NCBI RefSeq assembly: GCF_900100315.1
Contig: NZ_FNFF01000004.1
Span: forward strand, 248,001 to 312,000
Length of the DNA stretch: 64,000 nucleotides
Direction of reading: 5' to 3'
From: Streptomyces indicus
Lineage (GTDB): Bacteria; Actinomycetota; Actinomycetes; Streptomycetales; Streptomycetaceae
The position numbers were made by a program, and so were the translations under genes. Shown here piece by piece: positions 62,103-64,000 of the stretch (the first letter of the stretch is position 1; each line of letters starts with the position of its first letter). The notes under the pieces were generated by a model that had not been told where the DNA came from, did no database searches, and saw nothing but the letters and a program-made list of their open reading frames with translations.

Positions 62103-63896
62103 TCAGCCCCGGTAGATCGCCTCGATCTCGTCGGCGAAGTCCTTCGCCACCACGTTCCGCTTCAGCTTCAGCGAAGGCGTCAGGTGGCCCGACTCCTCCG
62201 TGAACTGGCCCGGCAGGACACGGAACTTGCGCACCGACTCGGCCTTCGAGACCGCCGCGTTCCCGTCGTCCACCGCGCGCTGGATCGTGGCGAGCAGCTC
62301 CGGGTCCTTGCGCAGATCCGCCGCCGCCACCGAGGCCTTGCCGTGGTCGGCGGCCCAGCGGCCGAGGAACTCCTCGTCCAGGGTGACCAGCGCGCCCACG
62401 AACGGACGCCCGTCGCCGACGACCATGCACTCCGCGACAAGGGCGTGCGCCCGGATGCGGTCCTCGATCACGGCGGGTGCCACGTTCTTGCCGCCGGCCG
62501 TGACGATGAGCTCCTTCTTGCGGCCCGTGATCGCGAGGTAGCCGTCCTCGTCGAGCGTGCCGATGTCACCGGTGTGGAACCAGCCGTCGGCCAGCGCCTC
62601 GGCGGTCGCGCCCTCGTTGTTCCAGTAGCCCGCGAACAAGTGCTCGCCGTGCAGCAGGACTTCACCGTCGTCGGCGATACGGATCACCGAGCCGGGCAGC
62701 GGCTGGCCGACCGTGCCGATCTTCTGCCGGTCCCACGGGTTGAAGGCCGTGGCCGCGCAGGACTCTGTGAGCCCGTAACCCTCGAGGACCGTGAAGCCGA
62801 TGCCGCGGAAGAAGTGGCCGAGGCGCTCGCCCAGCGGGGCGCCACCGGAGATCGCGTACTCGCCGCGGCCGCCGAGCACCGCGCGCAGCTTGCTGTAGAC
62901 CAGCTTGTCGAAGGTCTTGTGCTTGAGCTTCAGGCCCAGCGACGGGCCGGACGGGGTGTCGAGCGCGCGGCTGTACGCGATCGCCGTGTCCGCGGCCTTG
63001 TCGAAGATCTTGCCCTTGCCGTCCGCCTGCGCCTTGGCCCGCGCCGAGTTGTAGACCTTCTCGAAGACGCGCGGGACGCCGAGGATCAACGTCGGGCGGA
63101 ACGAGGCCAGTTCGTCCGTGAGGTTCTTGATGTCCGGTACGTGGCCCAGCTTGATCGGGGCCATCATCGGCGCGACCTGCACGAGGCGGCCGAAGACGTG
63201 CGCCAGCGGCAGGAAGAGCAGGACCGAGCACTCGCCTGTACGGAACAGGGGGCGCAGCCGCTCCACCACGTTGCCGCACTCCGCGAAGAAGCTGCGGTGC
63301 GTGAGGACGCAGCCCTTGGGGCGGCCCGTGGTGCCCGAGGTGTAGACGATGGTGGCCGGGTCGTCGGCCTTCGCCACGGCCGAGCGCTCGTCCACGGTCT
63401 CGTCCGTGACCTGCTCGCCCTCGGCGCGCAGCCGGTCGAGACCGCCGCCCTCGATCTGCCACACGTCCTTCAGGGCCGGCAGCCGGTCGCGTACGGAGGC
63501 CACCGCGTCCGCGTGCGCGTCCAGCTCCACGAAGCAGGCCACCGCGCCCGAGTCGCCGAGGATCCACTGGATCTGCTCGGGCGAGCTGGTCTCGTACACC
63601 GGGACCGTGACCGCGCCCGCGCTCCAGATCGCGAAGTCGAGCAGCGTCCACTCGTAGCGCGTACGGGACATCAGACCCACGCGGTCGCCCGGCTGCACGC
63701 CCGAGGCGATCAGGCCCTTGGCCGCCGCGCGCACCTCGGCGAGGAAGTCTCTTGCGGTGACGTCCTGCCAACTGCCGCCCACCTTGCGGCCGATGACCGC
63801 GACATCCGGGTGCTGGGTGGCATTGCGGTGGACGATGTCGGTCAGATTGCCGTCCGCAGGGACCTCGTACAGGGCCGGAAGGCTGAACTCGCGCAA
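62103..63896 (-). CDS. Long-chain fatty-acid-CoA ligase (FadD15-like)
   Basis: 597 aa. The AMP-binding P-loop is TIVYTSGTTGRPKGC. The adenylation core has GYGLTESCA and DGWFHTGDIG, with ITGRKKELIVTAGGKN and the C-terminal Lys in LKRNVVAKDF. It activates fatty acids to acyl-CoA. The start is a TTG at 63896 with GAGGAG eight bases upstream. Its place next to pimB' matches fadD15 (Rv2187). Confidence 0.93.
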   Translation of the reverse strand: MREFSLPALYEVPADGNLTDIVHRNATQHPDVAVIGRKVGGSWQDVTARDFLAEVRAAAKGLIASGVQPGDRVGLMSRTRYEWTLLDFAIWSAGAVTVPVYETSSPEQIQWILGDSGAVACFVELDAHADAVASVRDRLPALKDVWQIEGGGLDRLRAEGEQVTDETVDERSAVAKADDPATIVYTSGTTGRPKGCVLTHRSFFAECGNVVERLRPLFRTGECSVLLFLPLAHVFGRLVQVAPMMAPIKLGHVPDIKNLTDELASFRPTLILGVPRVFEKVYNSARAKAQADGKGKIFDKAADTAIAYSRALDTPSGPSLGLKLKHKTFDKLVYSKLRAVLGGRGEYAISGGAPLGERLGHFFRGIGFTVLEGYGLTESCAATAFNPWDRQKIGTVGQPLPGSVIRIADDGEVLLHGEHLFAGYWNNEGATAEALADGWFHTGDIGTLDEDGYLAITGRKKELIVTAGGKNVAPAVIEDRIRAHALVAECMVVGDGRPFVGALVTLDEEFLGRWAADHGKASVAAADLRKDPELLATIQRAVDDGNAAVSKAESVRKFRVLPGQFTEESGHLTPSLKLKRNVVAKDFADEIEAIYRG

Positions 63897-64000
63897 GACT
63901 GCTGCTCCTCATAGGGCGCCGGCGCCACGACGTTGTGTGCTGCGACGGTGCGGTCCAAGATCGGGCAGGTGCTCGGGTGCCTTCTCCTGGGAAGCGGGCA

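Overview
The window is very GC-rich, with strong G/C bias at third codon positions, frequent GTG starts (one supported TTG), GGAG-type ribosome binding sites and many 4-base ATGA/GTGA gene overlaps. With a SAM-IV riboswitch, an actinobacterial cta/qcr respiratory locus, PspA/PspAA, PimB' and DUF3043, this points to a Streptomyces or close relative. It is chromosomal. No tRNA, rRNA, insertion sequence, phage gene or CRISPR array was seen.

Region 1 (1-9721) is the right part of a specialised-metabolite cluster. It holds the KR end of a large PKS, a KS-AT-DH-phosphopantetheinyl transferase megasynthase, a free-standing ACP, an alpha/beta hydrolase, a UGT-type glycosyltransferase and a zinc-ribbon methyltransferase, all on the plus strand with overlapping starts and stops up to the glycosyltransferase. 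A Ppm/LCM-type methyltransferase follows on the minus strand. The layout resembles PUFA-synthase/heterocyst-glycolipid-type (hglE-KS) iterative PKS loci, so a modified, possibly glycosylated lipid or polyketide is plausible. The product is unknown.

Region 2 (9.8-26.3 kb) is mixed housekeeping and envelope stress: CobU with an extra N-terminal domain, an HtrA-like lipoprotein protease, an ABC exporter, a DUF3043 membrane protein, PspA plus PspAA, a TetR regulator divergent from a methyltransferase across a double palindrome, a NarL-type two-component system followed by an RND pump, and nadA with two matching palindromes upstream.

Region 3 (27-45 kb) carries erpA, an adenosine-kinase-like gene, a cysteine desulfurase-TusA fusion, ctaC-ctaD-ctaF, an L,D-transpeptidase, a degenerate receiver protein, ctaE-qcrC-qcrA-qcrB (aa3 oxidase and bc1 complex), trpD, and a SAM-IV riboswitch upstream of a SufS-like enzyme.

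Region 4 (45-64 kb) carries glycerate kinase with an SLC13 permease, an OmpR-type two-component system with an Asp-rich small protein, an Lrp-type RAM protein, a rhomboid protease, a NYN-domain protein, two tandem NlpC/P60 hydrolases, a zincin lipoprotein, a PadR-MATE divergent pair with an operator array, a GT87 enzyme, PimB' and a FadD15-like acyl-CoA synthetase. The order erpA / adoK / ctaC / ctaE / qcrCAB / trpD / NlpC-P60 / pimB' / fadD15 is recalled to match the mycobacterial Rv2204c-Rv2187 region (order reversed in that numbering), so this is old actinobacterial core.

Cross-cutting observations: rho-independent-type hairpins close most transcription units; several regulators or transporters sit beside perfect palindromes; five genes have short direct duplications spanning or abutting their stop codons; and three intergenic stretches are filled with G/C-rich palindromic and tandem repeats.
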